Notes: generated by a model from the sequence alone, not told the origin. A stretch of 64,000 nucleotides of DNA from Mycolicibacterium rufum (GCF_022374875.2 NZ_CP092427.2:3720001-3784000), one strand, 5' to 3'. Positions 53,619 to 63,036 are shown, counted from the first letter of the stretch. Numbers and translations are program-made.

Positions 53619-54539
53619 ATGGCTGGCAACAAGGCGACCGTGGCGATCGTGGGGTCGGGCAATATCAGTACCGATCTGTTGTACAAGCTTCTTCGTTCGG
53701 AGTGGCTGGAGCCGCGCTGGATGATCGGTATCGACCCGGCCAGTGAGGGCCTGGCGCGTGCGCGCACGCTCGGGTTGGAGACCAGCCATGAGGGGGTGGA
53801 CTGGCTGCTGGCTCGCGATGAGATGCCCGACATGGTGTTCGAGGCCACGAGTGCCTACGTGCACCGCGATGCCGCGCCGCGGTATGCCGAGGCGGGGATC
53901 CGGGCGGTGGATCTGACCCCGGCGGCGGTCGGGCCGGGGGTGATCCCGCCGGCGAATCTGCGCGAACATCTCGACGCCCCGAACGTGAACATGGTGACGT
54001 GCGGCGGGCAGGCGACGATCCCGATCGTCTACGCCGTGTCGCGGGTGGTCGGGGTGCCGTACGCGGAGATCGTGGCCTCGGTGTCCTCGGCGTCGGCGGG
54101 ACCGGGGACGCGGGCGAACATCGATGAGTTCACCAAGACCACCAGCGCCGGGGTGCAGCACATCGGTGGCGCGGCGCGGGGCAAGGCGATCATCATCTTG
54201 AACCCGGCTGATCCGCCGATGATCATGCGCGACACCATCTTCTGCGCGATCCCCGAGGACGCGGACCACGCCGCGATCACCGCGTCGATCAAGGAGGTGG
54301 TGGCCGAGGTGCAGACCTACGTGCCGGGGTATCGGCTGCTCAACGAGCCGCAGTTCGACGAGCCGTCGGTGGTCAACGGCGGCCATCACGTCGTGACCAC
54401 GTTCATCGAAGTGGAGGGTGCGGGGGACTATCTGCCGCCGTATGCGGGGAATCTGGACATCATGACCGCCGCGGCCACCAAGGTGGGCGAGGAGATCGCC
54501 AAAGAGGTTCTGGCAGCCACGACAGGGGGCCACGCATGA
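53619..54539 (+). CDS. hsaG: HsaG, acylating propionaldehyde/acetaldehyde dehydrogenase
   Basis: A 306-residue CoA-acylating aldehyde dehydrogenase of the DmpF/BphJ family. It converts propanal channelled from HsaF to propionyl-CoA. The NAD motif is [20 protein letters not shown] and the catalytic cysteine lies in [22 protein letters not shown] precedes ATG 53619; an upstream frame from 53523 lies within hsaE. It overlaps hsaF by 4 bp, as usual for the channelling complex. Confidence 0.95.
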   Translation: MAGNKATVAIVGSGNISTDLLYKLLRSEWLEPRWMIGIDPASEGLARARTLGLETSHEGVDWLLARDEMPDMVFEATSAYVHRDAAPRYAEAGIRAVDLTPAAVGPGVIPPANLREHLDAPNVNMVTCGGQATIPIVYAVSRVVGVPYAEIVASVSSASAGPGTRANIDEFTKTTSAGVQHIGGAARGKAIIILNPADPPMIMRDTIFCAIPEDADHAAITASIKEVVAEVQTYVPGYRLLNEPQFDEPSVVNGGHHVVTTFIEVEGAGDYLPPYAGNLDIMTAAATKVGEEIAKEVLAATTGGHA

Positions 54540-55630
54540 GCACGAGCGAGAAGCGCAGCGGATCGCGCATGAGCATCGACGACATCTATTTCGACCCGAT
54601 GTGGGACATCCGGATGACCGACACCTCTTTGCGGGACGGCAGCCACCACAAGCGGCACCAGTTCACCACAGACGAGGTCGGAGCGATCGTCGCGGCGTTG
54701 GACGCCGCGGGGGTGCCGGTCATCGAGGTGACCCACGGTGACGGGCTGGGCGGGTCGAGCTTCAACTACGGGTTCTCCAAAACCCCCGAGCAGGAGCTGA
54801 TCAAGCTGGCCGCCGAAACGGCCAAGGAGTCCAAGATCGCCTTTTTGATGCTGCCCGGGGTGGGCACCAAGGAGGACATCAAGGAGGCGCAGAACAACGG
54901 CGGCTCGATCTGCCGGATCGCCACCCACTGCACCGAGGCCGATGTGTCGATCCAGCACTTCGGGCTGGCGCTCGACCTCGGTTTGGAGACCGTGGGCTTT
55001 TTGATGATGAGCCACACGATCTCCCCGGAGAAGCTCGCCAAGCAGGCCCGGATCATGGCCGATGCGGGGTGTCAGTGTGTGTACGTCGTGGACTCCGCGG
55101 GGGCGCTGGTGCTCGAAGGGGTGGCCGACCGGGTGTCGGCTTTGGTGGCCGAATTGGGTGACGATGCGCAGGTGGGTTTCCACGGGCATGAGAACCTCGG
55201 GCTGGGGGTGGCCAACTCGATCGAGGCCGTCCGCGCGGGCGCCAAGCAGATCGACGGGTCGTGCCGGCGGTTCGGCGCCGGGGCGGGCAACGCGCCGGTC
55301 GAGGCGCTGATCGGGGTGTTCGACAAGATCGGCGTCAAGACCGGGATCGACTTCTTCGACATCGCTGATGCCGCCGAGGAGGTCGTGGCCCCCGCGATGC
55401 CGGCCGAATGCCTGCTCGACCGCAACGCGCTGATCATGGGTTACTCCGGGGTCTACTCCAGCTTTCTCAAACACGCCATCCGCCAGTCCGAGCGCTACGG
55501 CGTGCCGGCGCACAAGCTGCTGCACCGCGCCGGGCAGCGCAAACTGATCGGCGGCCAGGAAGACCAGCTCATCGACATCGCGCTGGAGATCAAACGGGAG
55601 ATGGACGCCGCGTCGACCTCGACGGGGTAG
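54536..55630 (+). CDS. hsaF: HsaF, 4-hydroxy-2-oxohexanoate aldolase
   Basis: A 364-residue HMGL-like TIM-barrel aldolase (DmpG/BphI type) producing pyruvate and propanal. The N-terminal metal-binding segment is [18 protein letters not shown] and the HxH metal motif is in [16 protein letters not shown]. The C-terminal dimer and channel domain is present ([20 protein letters not shown]). ATG 54536 overlaps hsaG; the first 19 residues are variable, and ATG 54569 (MSIDDIYF) is an alternative start. Confidence 0.95.
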   Translation: MSTSEKRSGSRMSIDDIYFDPMWDIRMTDTSLRDGSHHKRHQFTTDEVGAIVAALDAAGVPVIEVTHGDGLGGSSFNYGFSKTPEQELIKLAAETAKESKIAFLMLPGVGTKEDIKEAQNNGGSICRIATHCTEADVSIQHFGLALDLGLETVGFLMMSHTISPEKLAKQARIMADAGCQCVYVVDSAGALVLEGVADRVSALVAELGDDAQVGFHGHENLGLGVANSIEAVRAGAKQIDGSCRRFGAGAGNAPVEALIGVFDKIGVKTGIDFFDIADAAEEVVAPAMPAECLLDRNALIMGYSGVYSSFLKHAIRQSERYGVPAHKLLHRAGQRKLIGGQEDQLIDIALEIKREMDAASTSTG

Positions 55631-55638
55631 GCGTTCGC

Positions 55639-55695
55639 CGAGCGCACGGTTTCTGATGCGAATCGCGGCTCGGGACGTCACAAACCGTGCACTCG
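55639..55695. terminator. Hairpin after hsaF
   Basis: Arms of 20 bases (55639-55658 and 55676-55695) pair at 17 positions around a 17-base loop, with GCACGGTTT and AAACCGTGC as the core. It starts 8 bp after the hsaF stop and probably ends the hsaEGF transcript. Confidence 0.65.
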
Positions 55696-55859
55696 CGGGC
55701 GGTTGAGCCGCGTTTTTCGGGGATTTTCTCCGGGCGTCTGACCAGGACAGACACCGCTGGTTGTGATCTGTCTGACGGTCTGCGGTGTTTGGGCCCCGCG
55801 AGGATCGGCTAGGCCTTGGGTGCGACCAACTGATCGCAGACCCAAAGGAGTGATTTCTC

Positions 55860-56351
55860 GTGACTACCGCTACGACCGTTCGCCGTGGACTGTTCGGCAT
55901 GTTCGCCGGCGGCCTGCTCGCCTTCGGCTCGGCGGCGATCATCGCCCCGGTGGCCAGCGCTCAGCCGGCGCCCGGCCCCGCGCCTGCCCCGGATTGCTCG
56001 GCCAGCAGCGTCGCAGGCACCGTGAGCACCGCAGCCGCTTCGGAGGGTGCCTACCTGACGGCCAACCCGCAGACCAATGAGGCGCTGAGCCAGATCTCGG
56101 CGCAGCCGCAGCCGCAGGCCAAGCAGGCCTACATGGCGTTCTTCGCCGAGAACCCGCAGGTCGAGCAGCAGCTCAAGGCCATTCACGAGCCGGTGAGTGC
56201 GCTGCAGGACCGGTGCGGACTGACGGTGTCGCCGACCCCGGTGGCCCAGGCGGTTTTCAGCACCGACGACCAGGCCCCTGAGGTTCCGGTGACCCCGGCG
56301 CCGGGCGCCCCGACGGGTGCTCCGATGGAGCCGGAGATGCCGACGGCCTGA
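55860..56351 (+). CDS. Haemophore-like secreted protein
   Basis: A 163-residue exported protein of the mycobacterial heme-binding/haemophore-related type. Residues 1-34 are a signal peptide ending in ASA. The helical domain has the two conserved cysteines (PDCSASSVAGTVS and LQDRCGL), with NPQTNEALSQISAQP and FFAENPQVEQQLKAI between them, as in this family. The tail is Pro/Ala-rich. AAAGGAG lies 10 bases before GTG 55860. Heme binding is inferred from family resemblance only. Confidence 0.8.
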   Translation: MTTATTVRRGLFGMFAGGLLAFGSAAIIAPVASAQPAPGPAPAPDCSASSVAGTVSTAAASEGAYLTANPQTNEALSQISAQPQPQAKQAYMAFFAENPQVEQQLKAIHEPVSALQDRCGLTVSPTPVAQAVFSTDDQAPEVPVTPAPGAPTGAPMEPEMPTA

Positions 56352-56371
56352 TCGCCGCACACACAGCTCGA

Positions 56372-56408
56372 CACTCACCGTGTCCACCTCGCGTGGGCGG
56401 GGTGAGTG
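56372..56408. terminator. Hairpin after the haemophore-like gene
   Basis: CACTCACC (56372-56379) and GGTGAGTG (56401-56408) are perfectly complementary, with CACAG and CTGTG extending the pairing outside an internal bulge. It lies 21 bp after the stop at 56351 and spans the region where upstream in-frame starts of the helicase gene would fall. Confidence 0.5.
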
Positions 56409-56431
56409 CTGTGTCGGGGGCGTCGGAGACG

Positions 56432-58516
56432 ATGGGGGACGTGGTGACCCGAGACGACGCGCAGAAGATCCTCGAACAGCTCGCCGGACCGGAGGCGACG
56501 CTGCGCGACGACCAGTGGACCGCGATCGAGGCGCTGGTGGTGCAGCGGCGCCGCGCGCTGGTGGTCCAGCGCACGGGATGGGGCAAGTCGGCGGTCTACT
56601 TCATCGCCGCCAAACTGTTGCGGAGCACCGGGCACGGCGCCACCGTCATCGTCTCCCCTCTGCTGGCACTGATGCGCAACCAGGTCGTCGCGGCCGAGCG
56701 GGCGGGCGTGCGCGCGGCCACCATCAACTCCAGCAATGTCGCCGAGTGGGACGACATCCACACGCGGGTGCGCGACGGAGACCTCGACGTGCTGCTCGTC
56801 AGCCCCGAGCGACTGAACAATCCCGACTTCCGCGACGCCGTGCTCCCGTCGCTCGCGCGCGATGCCGGCCTGGTCGTCGTCGACGAGGCGCACTGCGTCT
56901 CGGACTGGGGCCACGACTTCCGGCCCGACTACCGCCGCATCCGCACCCTGATTGCCGAGCTCGGTACCGACGTCCCGGTGCTGGCCACCACCGCCACCGC
57001 GAACGACCGCGTCGTCGAGGACGTCGCCGCGCAGCTGGGAGTCGGGGGTCGCGACACCCTGGTGCTGCGCGGCGGCCTGGACCGGGAATCGCTTCGGCTG
57101 TCGGTCGTACAGGCCGGGAACCCCGCCCAGCGCGCCGCGTGGCTCGCGGCCCACCTCGGGTCGTTACCGGGGTCGGGCATCGTCTACACGCTGACGGTCG
57201 CGCAGGCCCATGATGTGGCGGCGCTGCTGCGCGAGCAGGGACATCCGGTGGCGGCCTACACCGGCGCCACCGAGGCTGCCGAACGCGAGCAGCTCGAGGC
57301 AGACCTGCTCGCCGACCGGGTCAAGGCCCTGATCGCGACGTCGGCCCTCGGCATGGGTTTCGACAAACCCGATCTGGGCTTCGTCGTGCATCTGGGCGCG
57401 CCGTCCTCGCCGATCGCCTACTACCAGCAGGTCGGCCGCGCCGGTCGCGCGACGGAGCGTGCCGAGGTCGTCCTGCTGCCGGGACGCGAGGACGCCGATG
57501 TGTGGCGGTATTTCGCATCGGTGGCATTCCCGCCGGAAGCGTTGGTGCGCAAGGTGATCCGGGAACTCGAGACCGAGCGACCGCTGTCGACCGCCGCGCT
57601 CGAACCGCTGGTCGACCTGAACAGGTCGCGGCTGGAGATGGTGCTCAAGGTGCTCGACGTCGACGGGGCGGTGCGCCGCGTGAAGGGCGGCTGGATCGGC
57701 ACCGGGGTGCCGTGGGAGTACGACGAGGCGCGCTACCGGACCCTCGACGAAGCCCGCAGGCGCGAACAGGAGGCGATGCTCGACTACCAGGCGACGCAGG
57801 GCTGCCGGATGGCTTTCCTGCGCGCTCAGCTCGACGACCCCGATCTCGGTGCCGACGAACGGTGCGGCCGGTGCGACAACTGCACCGGGCAGCGCTACAG
57901 CACCGATGTGGACGCCGCGGCCGCCGAGGACACCCGCCGGACGCTGATGCGGCCCGGCGTCGAACTGGCTCCGCGCAAGCAGTGGCCGACCGGGCTGGCG
58001 AAACTCGGTATCGACCTGTCCGGCCGGATCGCCGACGGCCCGCAGCCGGGCCGCGTCGTCGGCCGGCTGACCGATCTGGGCTGGGGGGCGCGGCTGCGGG
58101 CGCTGCTCGACGGGCCCGACGGGGAGGTGCCCGACGACGTGGTGGCTGCCGCGGTGAAGGTGCTCGCCGCGTGGGACTGGGCGCAACGGCCCACCGCGGT
58201 GATGGCGCTCGACTCCGAGACCCATCCGTTGCTGATCGGGTCGTTACGGTCCCGGCTGGCAGAGCTGGGCCGGTTGACCGATCTCGGGACGCTGCACTAC
58301 GCCCCCGGGCGCCGGCCCGCGACGGCGGCCAACTCGGCCTACCGGGTGGCAGCGCTCACCGGGGCGTGGTCACCGCCCGAACAGGTGCCCACCGGCCCTG
58401 TCCTTCTCGTCGACGATCGCACCGACACCGGGTGGACGATGACCATGGCCGCCCGCGTGCTGCGTGCGGCGGGCGCCGCCGACGTGCTGCCGTTCGCGCT
58501 GGCGTCCACCAGCTGA
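56432..58516 (+). CDS. rqlH: RecQ-like helicase of the RqlH type with phosphoribosyltransferase-like C-terminus
   Basis: A 694-residue superfamily 2 helicase. Motif I is the unusual RTGWGKS (RecQ has GxGKS), motif II is VVDEAHCVSDWGHDFRPDY, and motif VI is YYQQVGRAGRATER. A zinc-binding set CGRCDNC follows at about residue 485. The last about 110 residues contain GPVLLVDDRTDTGWTMTMAA, like the PRPP-binding loop of phosphoribosyltransferases. This domain order is that of mycobacterial RqlH, a 3'-5' translocase and helicase. The start is uncertain between ATG 56432 and GTG 56444; earlier starts fall in the hairpin. It abuts the convergent IclR gene. Confidence 0.88.
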   Translation: MGDVVTRDDAQKILEQLAGPEATLRDDQWTAIEALVVQRRRALVVQRTGWGKSAVYFIAAKLLRSTGHGATVIVSPLLALMRNQVVAAERAGVRAATINSSNVAEWDDIHTRVRDGDLDVLLVSPERLNNPDFRDAVLPSLARDAGLVVVDEAHCVSDWGHDFRPDYRRIRTLIAELGTDVPVLATTATANDRVVEDVAAQLGVGGRDTLVLRGGLDRESLRLSVVQAGNPAQRAAWLAAHLGSLPGSGIVYTLTVAQAHDVAALLREQGHPVAAYTGATEAAEREQLEADLLADRVKALIATSALGMGFDKPDLGFVVHLGAPSSPIAYYQQVGRAGRATERAEVVLLPGREDADVWRYFASVAFPPEALVRKVIRELETERPLSTAALEPLVDLNRSRLEMVLKVLDVDGAVRRVKGGWIGTGVPWEYDEARYRTLDEARRREQEAMLDYQATQGCRMAFLRAQLDDPDLGADERCGRCDNCTGQRYSTDVDAAAAEDTRRTLMRPGVELAPRKQWPTGLAKLGIDLSGRIADGPQPGRVVGRLTDLGWGARLRALLDGPDGEVPDDVVAAAVKVLAAWDWAQRPTAVMALDSETHPLLIGSLRSRLAELGRLTDLGTLHYAPGRRPATAANSAYRVAALTGAWSPPEQVPTGPVLLVDDRTDTGWTMTMAARVLRAAGAADVLPFALASTS

Positions 58517-58518
58517 CG

Positions 58519-59397
58519 TCACGCCCAGCGCGGCTTGCTGCCACCGAGTTGCGCGGTCACCGCGTCGGCCGTCGCCACCACCGCGCGGGCCCGCTCGGTG
58601 ATCTCGCGCTCGCTCAGCGCCGTCCCGATGTGCATCGAGGCGACCATCACCTGCCGCCGGTAGTGGTCGTAGACCGGCGCGGAGATCACGCTGATGTCGT
58701 GACGCCTGCGGGCGGATCGGTCCTCGCGCAGCGACACCCGCTCGCCGATGTCGGACACCAGTTCACCGAGCAGCGCCCGCAATTCGTCGGGCAGCGTCGC
58801 GGACATGCCGGCCATCAAGGAGTACAGCCGACGACCGCCGGGAGTCAGCCGCTCCACCAGGTAGCCGTCGGCGCGGCATTCGGCGACCACCCGGGCGAGC
58901 CGCTCGGTGTCGGTGCGCAGCGGGATGGTCGGCTCACGGGCCAGCCAGGCGCGTTCGGCGTCGTCGTCCCACAGCACGAACATCAGCCCGACCGGCGGCG
59001 CGAACGGGTAGCTCTGCCCGACCTCCACGCCCGGTCGCGCGCCCGGAGGCGAGACCAGGTCCAGCACGGTGATGCGGTCGTCGACCACGGCCGACAGGGC
59101 CGCGGTGATCCCGTACCGCGCCGACAGCCGGCGCAGCGCCTCCCGGGCGGCCGGACTGACCCGCATCGACTCCTGTGCCCGGTGACCGAGTGTGATCAGC
59201 GAGGGCCCCAACCGGTAGGTCTTGTCGGCGCCGTCGCGGACCAGGTAGCCGGCGTCAGCCAGGGAGGTGACGATGCCGAGGCAGGTCGGCTTGCTCAACC
59301 CGAGCCGGCGGGCCAACTCCGAAACACCGAACCGTTCCGTCGGTCGTGCGGCGAGATAGTCGAGCACGGCGACGACGCGGTCGGTCGGCGGCGACAT
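58519..59397 (-). CDS. IclR-family transcriptional regulator
   Basis: A 292-residue IclR-type regulator with an N-terminal winged helix (FGVSELARRLGLSKPTCLGI) and a C-terminal ligand domain (RLSARYGITAALSAVVDDRI, ISAPVYDHYRRQVMVASM). ATG 59397 (MSPPTDRVVAVLDYL) is the natural start; GTG 59418 is possible, and the longer frame to 59571 runs into the KstR-controlled promoter. It is divergent from the DUF1214-type gene and could act on it, a possible second control beside KstR. The effector is unknown. Confidence 0.88.
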   Translation of the reverse strand: MSPPTDRVVAVLDYLAARPTERFGVSELARRLGLSKPTCLGIVTSLADAGYLVRDGADKTYRLGPSLITLGHRAQESMRVSPAAREALRRLSARYGITAALSAVVDDRITVLDLVSPPGARPGVEVGQSYPFAPPVGLMFVLWDDDAERAWLAREPTIPLRTDTERLARVVAECRADGYLVERLTPGGRRLYSLMAGMSATLPDELRALLGELVSDIGERVSLREDRSARRRHDISVISAPVYDHYRRQVMVASMHIGTALSEREITERARAVVATADAVTAQLGGSKPRWA

Positions 59398-59467
59398 CCG
59401 TCGTGAGCTCTCGGCCACCCGAGCAGCATACGATCCGGTACAGATATGGAACAGCCCGGTCGAAATA

Positions 59468-59503
59468 TTGACTATGGCTAGAACGCGTTCTAGTTTCAGG
59501 GGC
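59468..59503 (+). promoter_or_regulatory. KstR-controlled leaderless promoter
   Basis: TTGACT (59468-59473) and TAGTTT (59491-59496) are 17 bp apart, and GTG 59504 follows 7 nt after the -10. The KstR operator TAGAACGCGTTCTA (59479-59492) is a perfect 14-bp palindrome filling the spacer and the start of the -10, so repression would be by direct occlusion. Confidence 0.88.
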
Positions 59504-60631
59504 GTGTACTCCCAGCCGCTGATCGATGCGATCGCCGAGGGGGAGGCGCTGGTCGCCGCCGCCCCGTTCATCGAGACCGAAGCCGACCTCCTGGAGGGCC
59601 TGCAGTATTACGCCGGGTGCGTGGCGGCCTGCACGCACGTCGCCTTCGACTACGACCGCGACCATCCGTTCCTGCACAGCGGCACCGGCCCGTTCACGAA
59701 GATGGGTCTCGACAATCCCGACACGCTGTACTTCGGTACCCGCGTGGTGCCGGGTCACGAGTACGTCGTCACGGGACGTCGCGGCACCACCACCGATCTG
59801 AGCTTCCAGATGCTCGGCGGCGAGTACACCGACGACAACGTCCCCGACAGTGAGACGGCCTTCGACGACCGCGAACTCGACATCGCCGCCGACGGCACCT
59901 TCGAGTGGCGCGTGGTGCCGAAGTCGCCCGCGCAGTTGGTGATCCGCGAGGTGTACAACGACTGGTCGGCGCAGCGCGGAACGCTCGCGATCGCTCGGAC
60001 CGACACCGCAGGCACCGCGCCGCCGCCGTTGACCGCCGAGCTGATCGAGAAGCGCTACGCGGTGGCCGGAAAGCAATTGGTGCAGCGGGTGAAGACGTGG
60101 CTGCAGTTCCCGCAGTGGTTCTACGACACGCTGCCGGTCAACACGATGGTCCCCCCGCGGCTCACCCCGGGCGGGCTGGCCACGCAGTACTCCTCGGCCG
60201 GACATTTCGACCTTGCGCCGGATCAGGCGATGGTCATCACGGTGCCCGTCTCCGATGCACCGTACATGGGGTTCCAGCTGGGCAGCCTCTGGTATATCTC
60301 TCTGGACTACATCAATCACCAGACGTCGTTGAACGGTACGCAGGCTCAAGCCGATCCGGACGGCAAGATCCGCATCGTGGTCTCCGACTCCGATCCGGGC
60401 GTGACGAACTGGGTCGAGACCCTCGGGCACCGCAAGGGCTATCTGCAATTCCGCTGGCAACGGGTGTCTCGGCAGATGACCGAGGCCGACGGGCCCGAGG
60501 TGGCCGTCATGGCCGTCGACGACGTCGCGGGCGCCTTGCCGTACTACCAGGACAACAAGATCTCCGATGAGGACTGGCGGGCGCGAATCGCGCTGCGCCA
60601 GCAGCAGATCGGCTACAGGATGGTGGGCTGA
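59504..60631 (+). CDS. DUF1214-type protein (Rv3531c homologue by position)
   Basis: A 375-residue protein at the place of Rv3531c. The C-terminal part (GFQLGSLWYISLDYINHQTS and VVSDSDPGVTNWVETLGHRK) resembles DUF1214 domains. No signal peptide is seen with this start. The function is unknown, but a perfect KstR operator in its promoter shows that it belongs to the steroid regulon. GTG 59504 is chosen since the upstream TTG and ATG candidates at 59468 and 59474 lie in the promoter. It is followed after 1 bp by an SDR gene. Confidence 0.8.
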   Translation: MYSQPLIDAIAEGEALVAAAPFIETEADLLEGLQYYAGCVAACTHVAFDYDRDHPFLHSGTGPFTKMGLDNPDTLYFGTRVVPGHEYVVTGRRGTTTDLSFQMLGGEYTDDNVPDSETAFDDRELDIAADGTFEWRVVPKSPAQLVIREVYNDWSAQRGTLAIARTDTAGTAPPPLTAELIEKRYAVAGKQLVQRVKTWLQFPQWFYDTLPVNTMVPPRLTPGGLATQYSSAGHFDLAPDQAMVITVPVSDAPYMGFQLGSLWYISLDYINHQTSLNGTQAQADPDGKIRIVVSDSDPGVTNWVETLGHRKGYLQFRWQRVSRQMTEADGPEVAVMAVDDVAGALPYYQDNKISDEDWRARIALRQQQIGYRMVG

Positions 60632-60632
60632 C

Positions 60633-61412
60633 ATGGGCATGCTGGAGAACAAGGTCGTGCTGATCAGCGGGGTCGGTCCGGCGCTCGGGACGACGCTGGC
60701 GCGCCGCTGCGCCCTCGAGGGTGCGGACCTGGTGCTGGCCGCGCGCACCGTCGGGCGGCTCGACGATGTCGCCGCCGAGATCGACCGGATCGGCCGGCGT
60801 GCGGTGTCGGTGGGCACCGACATCACCGACGAGGCCCAGGTGGCCAACCTGGTCGAGAAGAGCCTCGAGGCCTACGGCAGGGTCGACGTGCTGATCAACA
60901 ACGCGTTCAAGGTGCCGTCGATGAAGCCGTTGGCCAAGACCAGTTTCGAGCACATCCGCGAGACGTTCGAACTGACGGTGCTCGGCGCGCTGCGGCTGAT
61001 CCAGGGGCTGACGCCGTCGCTGGCCGAGACCAACGGATCGGTGGTCAACGTGAACTCGATGGTGGTGCGGCACTCCGATCCCAAGCAGGGCGCCTACAAG
61101 ATGGCCAAGTCGGCGCTGCTGGCGATGTCGCAGTCCCTGGCCAGCGAGCTGGGCACCCAGGGCATCCGGGTGAATTCCGTTCTGCCTGGCTATATCTGGG
61201 GTGGCACCCTGCAGGGGTACTTCGAGCACCAGGCCGGCAAGTACGGCACCACGGTCGAGGAGATCTACAAGGCCGCCGCGGTCAACAGCGATCTGAAGCG
61301 ACTGCCCACCGAGGACGAGGTGGCCTCGGCCATCCTGTTCATGGCCAGCGATCTGTCCAGTGGCATCACCGGCCAGGCGCTGGACGTCAACTGCGGGGAG
61401 TACAAGGCGTGA
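60633..61412 (+). CDS. SDR oxidoreductase (Rv3530c type)
   Basis: A 259-residue short-chain dehydrogenase. The cofactor motif is VVLISGVGPALGTTLARRCA, an atypical G-rich loop, and the NNAG motif is replaced by NNAFKVPSMKP. The catalytic pair lies in VNSMVVRH and AYKMAKSAL, with Tyr and Lys in place. The substrate is unknown. ATG 60633 follows the DUF1214-type stop, and its end overlaps the sulfotransferase-like gene by 4 bp, so the three genes form a KstR-controlled operon. Confidence 0.86.
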   Translation: MGMLENKVVLISGVGPALGTTLARRCALEGADLVLAARTVGRLDDVAAEIDRIGRRAVSVGTDITDEAQVANLVEKSLEAYGRVDVLINNAFKVPSMKPLAKTSFEHIRETFELTVLGALRLIQGLTPSLAETNGSVVNVNSMVVRHSDPKQGAYKMAKSALLAMSQSLASELGTQGIRVNSVLPGYIWGGTLQGYFEHQAGKYGTTVEEIYKAAAVNSDLKRLPTEDEVASAILFMASDLSSGITGQALDVNCGEYKA

Positions 61413-62554
61413 CCACCCGCACGAACGTCGGTACCGTCGAGGATCTGCACGCCTCGGCGGTGAAGGCCTGCGGGCTCGACGATTTCGGCACCGACGACGA
61501 CAACTACCGGGAGGCGCTGGCCGTCCTGCTGGAGTCCTATCAGCGCGACGCCGACCTCACCGAGTTCGGCAGCAAGATGCAGCGCTTCTTCGTGCGCAAC
61601 GCGCTGGTCGCCCGGCTGGTGTCGGAGGCGGCGTTCAAGCAGTACCCGCAGCACGTCGACGTACCGGTCGAGCGGCCGATCTTCGTCACCGGCCTGCCGC
61701 GCACCGGCACCACCGCCGTGCACCGTCTGCTGGCCGCCGACCCGCGCCACCAGGGGCTGGAACTGTGGCTCGCCGAGTTCCCGCAGCCCCGGCCGCCTCG
61801 CGAAACCTGGTCGCAGAACCCGGTTTTCCAGCAGCTGGATGCTCAGTTCAGCAAGGCGCACGCGGAGAACCCCGACTACACGGGCCTGCATTACATGACC
61901 GCCGACGAGGTCGAGGAGTGCTGGCAGTTGCTGCGGCAGTCTCTGCACTCGGTGAGCTACGAGACCCTGGCGCATCTGCCCACCTACTCGCAGTGGCTGG
62001 CCCGGCAGGACTGGACCACGCCGTATCGACGGCACCGCAAGAACCTGCAGTTGATCGGGCTCAACGACATCGGCAAGCGCTGGGTGCTGAAGAATCCGAG
62101 CCACCTGTTCGCCCTGGACGCGCTGTTCGCAACGTATCCGGATGCCCTGGTGATCCAGTGCCACCGGCCCGCGGAGACGATCATGGCGTCGATGTGCTCG
62201 CTGGCCCAGCACACCACTGAGGGATGGTCGAACAGCTTCGCGGGCAAGGTGATCGGCGAGGATTCACTGGAGACCTGGTCGCGCGGTCTGCGGTTGTTCA
62301 ACGCCGAGCGTGCCCGGCACGATCCCGCGCAGTTCTACGATCTAAACTACGTCGCGTTGATCAAGGATCCGATCGCTGCCGTCGAGGACATCTACCGGGC
62401 GTTCGGGATCGAGTTCACCGCCGAGGCGCGCGCGGCGATGCTGCAGACCCACGAGGAGAGCCGGCAGGGGCCGCGGGCGCCCAAGCACACCTACTCGCTC
62501 GCTGACTATGGACTGACCGAGGAGCAGGTGAAGGAGCAGTTCGACGGTCTCTGA
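61409..62554 (+). CDS. Sulfotransferase-family protein (Rv3529c type)
   Basis: A 381-residue protein with the PAPS-binding P-loop of sulfotransferases (IFVTGLPRTGTTAVHRLLAA) and a second conserved block (KRWVLKNPSHLFALDALFAT), which would hold the 3'-phosphate site. It may sulfate a sterol or other lipid alcohol, but no substrate is established. GTG 61409 overlaps the SDR stop. The gene ends 20 bp from the convergent small gene beside kshA. Confidence 0.86.
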   Translation: MTTRTNVGTVEDLHASAVKACGLDDFGTDDDNYREALAVLLESYQRDADLTEFGSKMQRFFVRNALVARLVSEAAFKQYPQHVDVPVERPIFVTGLPRTGTTAVHRLLAADPRHQGLELWLAEFPQPRPPRETWSQNPVFQQLDAQFSKAHAENPDYTGLHYMTADEVEECWQLLRQSLHSVSYETLAHLPTYSQWLARQDWTTPYRRHRKNLQLIGLNDIGKRWVLKNPSHLFALDALFATYPDALVIQCHRPAETIMASMCSLAQHTTEGWSNSFAGKVIGEDSLETWSRGLRLFNAERARHDPAQFYDLNYVALIKDPIAAVEDIYRAFGIEFTAEARAAMLQTHEESRQGPRAPKHTYSLADYGLTEEQVKEQFDGL

Positions 62555-62574
62555 CCACCGTCTGACCCGCGTGC

Positions 62575-63036
62575 TCAGCCGTCGCCGGGGGAGGGGGCGC
62601 TGGAGTACTCCTCCAGGCAGCCCTCGGCGACCGCGTGACGGATGCTGTCGGCCAGCCGCGGACACGACCGCTCCCGCGCGGGATCGCCGCCGGCGGAACG
62701 GATCTCTGCGAAGTGCGCGCACCGCGCGGTGGCGTCCGAGGTCCACTGCACCGACGTGTGAGCGGGCCCGAGCTTCTTGACGCGGACCGCGACGTGGCAG
62801 AAGCGGCAGTCCACCGACGCCAGGCCGGAGGTCAGATATCGTTCGCGGTCCCGTTGCGTGCTCTCCCGCACCGCCGCGGCGCGATCCGGATCGTCCGCGA
62901 AATCCGGTGCCTTGCGCCATGATCCGGGCGTCCCACCGTCAGTGCCCGGGTGGCCGTGCTCGTGCCCCTCGTCGTCGTGCCCGTGCAGCAGCAGCATCGA
63001 CCGTGCGAGCCGGTCCACATCCGGGGTGTCGGTCAC
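62575..63036 (-). CDS. Conserved small protein encoded with kshA (Rv3527 type)
   Basis: A 153-residue protein of unknown function, at the place of Rv3527. It contains a histidine-rich segment (LLLHGHDDEGHEHGHPG), a CRFCH motif (SVDCRFCHVAVRVKK) and two further cysteines (ARCAHFAE, RSCPRLAD). Such a set could bind zinc or iron. GTG 63036 overlaps the kshA stop (GTGA), so the two proteins are made together. A role in KshA maturation or regulation is possible but is inference. Confidence 0.75.
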   Translation of the reverse strand: MTDTPDVDRLARSMLLLHGHDDEGHEHGHPGTDGGTPGSWRKAPDFADDPDRAAAVRESTQRDRERYLTSGLASVDCRFCHVAVRVKKLGPAHTSVQWTSDATARCAHFAEIRSAGGDPARERSCPRLADSIRHAVAEGCLEEYSSAPSPGDG

